Shown here piece after piece: positions 59,749-64,000 of a stretch of DNA of 64,000 bases. Positions within the stretch are counted from its first letter, which is position 1. Every line of letters starts with the position of its first letter. Made by a program: the position numbers and the translations under genes. A model generated the notes under the pieces. The model worked only from the letters and a program-made list of their open reading frames with translations. It did no database searches and was not told where the DNA came from. Source of the DNA: Artocarpus heterophyllus (lineage: Eukaryota > Streptophyta > Magnoliopsida > Rosales > Moraceae); assembly GCA_025403435.1 (NCBI GenBank), contig CM046354.1:21609467-21673466 (forward strand), given 5' to 3'.

Positions 59749-60692
59749 ATGGCAACTAGTTCATGACCTTTCAAGTGCACAAAATCAGTAGCTCCTACGC
59801 AAATGAACTAACAGGTAACCTCGAAGAATTTTCGAGTGAAAAATATGGGAAATTCTTTTCAGGTAGGAAGACTATTAAAGGAAAATTAGTCTTTTTCAAT
59901 GATTTTTCTAGCTTTGGTGTTGAGGTGTTGTTTGATAGGCTACAATAGAAGAATATTATGACTATAAGGGAGGATGTTTATCCTAGGCTTAACAAGGGAT
60001 TTTTTTGCAAATTTAGAAACATCTTATGCACCCTTAGAAATATATGTAACATTGAAAAATAAGGATATTAAATTGACTCTAACCATCTTAGGAGAAATTT
60101 GAGGAATGCCTTTAGAAGGGGATGACATTCATGGAGTTAAGACTTAGATTTATGATAAAGAAAACATGGCTAAGGTGATTTTTGAAAATGATGATAGTAG
60201 ATTCCCTAGAAAGATTAATGCAGCCTCTCTACCTCCTAGAAGCTGCCTTATCCATAGGTTAATAACCACAAACATACTCCCTAGAGGTAGGCACAGGTTC
60301 ACCTCTTAGACCTCCACTGAATTTATTACATCCTCACCAAAACTAGGATTAACTTACCCCTATTTTTGGTTTAACGGATAATTGATGTAGCCAAAAGCAA
60401 GAAGAGTGCTAGCTTGCCTTATAGTATGCTCCTTATCAAAGTCTTTAATTATTTTGGCATTCGCATTAAGGACGAGAAAGATGTTACATGCTTCAAACCA
60501 CATCTTGCTTTTGTAGCCTAACCATTGGCAAAATGGGCTTTGATGAAATTCATGGCCGTTGGGTGCCAGTCAGTGATCAAGCAACCCCACAAGATAAGCA
60601 AAAGGAAGAAGAAGCCAAAATGGAGAATATTGAAGCATAAGGTGAAGAACAAGGAGAAATCACACTTCAACAGCTCTATGACCATCAAAAAG
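59749..60692 (+). pseudogene. Third ORF of SIRE element A2 (PF20167-like), broken
   Basis: ATG at 59749 opens MATSS then TGA, PFKCTKS. Later blocks: LEEFSSEKYGKFFSGRKTIKGKLVFFNDF, YPRLNKGFFANLETSYAPLEI (one extra T shifts frame near 60003), LTLTILGEI, GMPLEGDDIHGVKT, NAASLPPRS, NILPRG, TKTRINLPLF, ASLPYSMLL, and an acidic end with GEITLQQLYDHQK. It gives the uninterrupted order of the ORF and so proves how the A1 halves fit. Cut at 60692 by the LTR of element C. Confidence 0.7.
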
Positions 60693-60998
60693 TGTTGGAA
60701 TTAAAATATGAAACGCAGCGGAAGGAATGGATTGTTGAAAAACAAAAATTTTTTGAAAACTTTGTTCATCGGGAATAGATATATAATTTTAATTATAGAA
60801 AGCTTTAGCTAATTTTACAAACCTTTTTGAAGACTATCAGGGTATCTTAGTTTTCCTCTTTGATACCACAATCTTCCAATCCAGGCGTCCACACCAATGG
60901 AAAAACAAGTGGGCGTCAAACTGCAAGAATGAATTTTCCTCACACTTTTTTGAATCTGCTATGTGCTCATTGACCGAATCAGTGTGATTCAGTTTACT

Positions 60999-61036
<38 letters not shown>

Positions 61037-61159
61037 AGTAAGTGAAACGTGAAACTGTTTCACGTTTCATTCTTCCTCTTTTTATATATTATATTAATAT
61101 ATATATATATATTAATATATTATAAAATCTTATATATATATAAAAAGATTTGGTTCAAA

Positions 61160-61196
<37 letters not shown>

Positions 61197-62436
61197 AAAT
61201 CTAAATTAAAAAATAAATCACATTTATTTAAGAATAGATTTTTAAAAAAAATAATCAATTAATTAATTAACTAAAGCTCAGTTAAATGTGATAACATTTA
61301 TCACATTACATTTTGTGTCACAGAGAACATTTTTCTATGTCACATTAATAATTCAAGTGTGAAATAATTAATTCAGAATTCAATAATTTTAAATTAAATA
61401 TGTATAATTTATTTTATGCAAAAATCCAATATAGTGTTACAGAGGTGGTATTGGGGACTTATGGACCTATAACCCAAGCTCCAATAAATTTGACATTTAA
61501 TCAAACTCTTTAATTAATGTGCCAAATTTATTAGTTTCAGTGTTACTCCACTAAAAACCTGAAACTGAACTCTTGAGATTATAGTGAAATTACTCAAAGA
61601 AACTTAGCCAGTAGTCCATTGATATAATCATTACATATAAGTCAGTCCTCCATAAATAGTTCATCATAAGAGTTAGGTTCAATTTCTGTTCGCCTCTCAT
61701 ATTACAACTTTATCCTTGAGTTCCAATAATTCTCTAATTAACAATTAATTCATAATCTTATTATGAACGAGTGCTCTACTGTTCAAACCTTGAATTATCA
61801 CTCAAGAGAACTATTTTTCTAACTTCCATAAGGAAAAAATGGATTCCATATCTGTATAATATTATTCCCAGCCATTTATTACTTTATGTTTCCAAGATGC
61901 TAAGTTATAATCTGTGCTTAGACAAATCTTACCATGCAAGTCAAAAAACATAATGTAATAAATAGGAGTCTAATAAACACTCAGGATTAAGACTGTCAAA
62001 TATATGATCATCATAGTGATAAATTTGAAGACTCTATTTGTAACGGATGATTATTAGAGATTTATAATTTATCTAGTCCAGTCCTATATAATCTCATTAT
62101 ATAAAGTACCTCCAATCCAATGTCTCTACATTAATAGTCCAGATAATAACTATTTCATTTTAGATGAGATTGGACCGTACTTGTAATTTTTAATTAAAGA
62201 CCCTAAACTTTAATTAATTATTACGGACTATTTAGATTATTATCTATATATTTTATCCCTAAGCAAATAACACTTATATGCTAAATTTATAGTTACATAA
62301 ATAATCATGGAATTTTCTTGATGTTTATAAATGTATTCATAATACATATAATCAACCAAAACAATAATAAATGTCACTTTATTTATTTATTAACAATATG
62401 TACAATGTCATAGCTTTTAGGGCACCAAACCCAACA
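60693..62436 (-). repeat. 3' LTR of Copia element C
   Basis: On the minus strand it starts TGTTGGGTTTGGTGCCC at 62436 and ends TTTAATTCCAACA at 60693, 1744 bp. A polypurine tract abuts the 62436 end, so this is a 3' LTR and the element runs rightwards out of the window. AAAAG at 60688-60692 would be its target duplication; the other copy is out of view. Inserted in the third ORF of A2. Includes AT-rich repeats at 61004-61192. Confidence 0.88.
61004..61192. repeat. AT dinucleotide repeats in the LTR of element C
   Basis: Runs of alternating TA at about 61004-61033, 61080-61110 and 61163-61192, separated by short AT-rich words. Self-complementary, able to form cruciforms, and likely to be variable or misassembled in length. 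Confidence 0.9.
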
Positions 62437-62451
62437 ATCTCCCACTTGCCC
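62437..62451 (-). other. Polypurine tract of Copia C
   Basis: Minus strand GGGCAAGTGGGAGAT directly before the LTR, overlapping the end of pol by a base or two. Confidence 0.85.
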
Positions 62452-64000
62452 TAAAGCAGGTGAGACATGTCTCTAAGACCTAAGCCTTCCAAGTGTCCCT
62501 CAAAGCTCTTTGCAGGTAACATCTTGGTGAAAGGGTCGGCAAGGTTGTTTTCCGACACTATCTTCACAACTTCCACATCGCCTCGATGCACTATCTCTCT
62601 AATCAAATGATATTTTCTCTCTATATGCTTTCCTCTTTTGTGGCTTCTAGGTTCTCTTGAATTTGCCACTGCACCACTGTTATCACAATACAGTGTGAGT
62701 GGTTTATCCATGACTGGAACTACTTCCAAATCATTTAAGAACTTACGGAGCCAAACAGCTTCTTTAGCTGCTTCACAAGCAACCACATATTCTGCTTCCA
62801 TAGTTGAATCAGCAATACAAGATTGTTTAATGCTTCTCCAAACTATGGCTCCACTACCAAAAGTAAACACTGATCCAGACGTAGATTTACATGTGTCTTT
62901 GTCTGATTGAAAATCAAAATCAGTGTATCCAATGGGAATCAAATTCTCACCAGAATATACTAGCATATAGTTTCTCGTTCTCCTAAGATACTTGAGAATA
63001 TGTTTAACCGCTACCCAATGATCTAATCCTGGGTTGGATTGATACCGACTGACTATACCCACCGCATAGCAAATGTCAAGTCTTGTACACAACATTGGCA
63101 TACATTAGACTTCCTACTGCAGATACATAGGGTACCCGTCTCATATTTTCTTCCTCTTGAGGTGTCTTAGGTCATTGCTCTTTTGAAAGATAAACTTCAT
63201 GACATGTAGGCAAATTACCTTTCTTGGAGTTTTGCATCAAAAATCTGATAAGCACCGTATCGATATACGATGCTTGAAACAGCGCCAACAGTTTGTTCTT
63301 GCGATCTCTTATGAGCTGGATTCCAAGAACATAACTTGCTTCTCCTAAATCTTTCATTTGGAAATTGTTGGCGAGCCATTTCTTTACATCAGATAATACG
63401 CCTACATCATTCCCAATGAGTAGGATATCATCTACATAAAGAACCAAAAAGACCACCTTCTTATCTTTGATGTACTTGTAGACACATGGTTCATCAATAT
63501 TTTGATTGAAACCATAAGATTTGATCGCTTCATCAAATCTCAAGTTCCAAGATCTTAAAGCTTGCTTGAGTCCATAGATGGACCTCTGTAACTTGCAAAC
63601 TTTTTGCTCTTGACCTTTGACTACAAACCCTTCTGGTTGTACCATATAGATGCTTTCCTCAAGATAGCCATTCAAAAAGGCAGTCTTGACATCCATTTGC
63701 CATATCTCATAATCAAGACAAGCAGCAATGGATAAAAGAATCGGAATGGATTTAAGTATAGCTACAGGCGAGAAAGTTTCTTCATAGTCAACTCCCTCCT
63801 TTTGGGTATAACCCTTTAACACAAGCCTAGCTTTCAAAGTCTCAACTTTCCTATCCACTCCTCTTTTCTTCTTGTAAATCCATTTGCACCCAATTGGTTT
63901 TATCCCTTCAGGTAGGTCTACAAGATCACAGACTGAATTGGAGTACATGGACTCCATTTCAAGGTTCATAGCCTCCAGTCATTTTTCTTCTCAGAAACTT
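62451..64000 (-). pseudogene. pol of Copia C: reverse transcriptase and RNase H (TNT1-94-like), partial
   Basis: Minus strand, from the window edge: RT with [72 protein letters not shown], an intact [12 protein letters not shown], and ASYVLGIQL (open 63969-63172). A TGA at about 63172 and a one-base frameshift near 63095 separate it from RNase H (open 63101-62451): GYTDFDFQSD, STMEAEYVVACEAAKEA, LYCDNSGAVANSREP, NNLADPFTK, ending RDMSHLL. Only two defects are seen, fewer than in B, so C may be the youngest element here. Upstream gag to integrase lie beyond the window. Confidence 0.93.

Overview
This is nuclear DNA of a flowering plant, most likely a eudicot: AT-rich, almost entirely LTR retrotransposons nested inside each other, with one ordinary host gene. 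That gene (46072-47104, +) is a four-exon type-A cytokinin response regulator of the ARR8/ARR9 type. The species cannot be named from the sequence alone. No prokaryotic, organellar or viral genome is present.

Layout. 1-8272 (+): a SIRE-type Copia element (A1) with 5' LTR end, primer site, gag, pol and a third ORF after pol; a reversed solo LTR of family B sits in its protease (2367-4395). 8273-10507 (-): 5' part of a second SIRE element (A2). 10508-12968: non-coding, with a MULE-like MITE at 11148-11798. 12969-44455: a PIF/Harbinger transposon (- strand) whose transposase is split by a Gypsy chromovirus (D, 13706-42420). D's 5' LTR holds a giant 5.1-kb solo LTR (E1), and its gag is split by a Copia element (B, 20561-37541). 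B holds a second giant solo LTR (E2, 23837-29226) and a reversed solo LTR of its own family (31593-33604). 44456-51458: gene island with the response regulator. 51459-56414 (-): 3' LTR, polypurine tract and third-ORF C-half of A1, interrupted by another family-B LTR (52434-54453). 56415-60692 (+): pol and third ORF of A2. 60693-64000 (-): 3' LTR and pol of another Copia element (C), cut by the window edge.

Most insertion boundaries carry 5-bp target duplications read directly from the sequence (GTGTT, TCAAG, AGTAC, GGTTA, GGAAG), so the order is firm: Harbinger, then Gypsy D, then Copia B and solo LTR E1, then E2 and the family-B solo LTR inside B. The coding regions of all elements are broken by stops, frameshifts or deletions.

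The main unexpected result is that the two SIRE elements are each cut in two, and their halves match only if 8273-56414 is flipped. The block carrying the host gene and the whole nest therefore appears inverted (or was assembled inverted), with one breakpoint in the third ORF of A1 and the other in the pol of A2. Other points of interest are the third ORF itself, a near-palindromic TCGGCCTGCCGA motif clustered in two different Copia families, and 66-67-bp and 88-bp tandem arrays in the giant solo LTRs.
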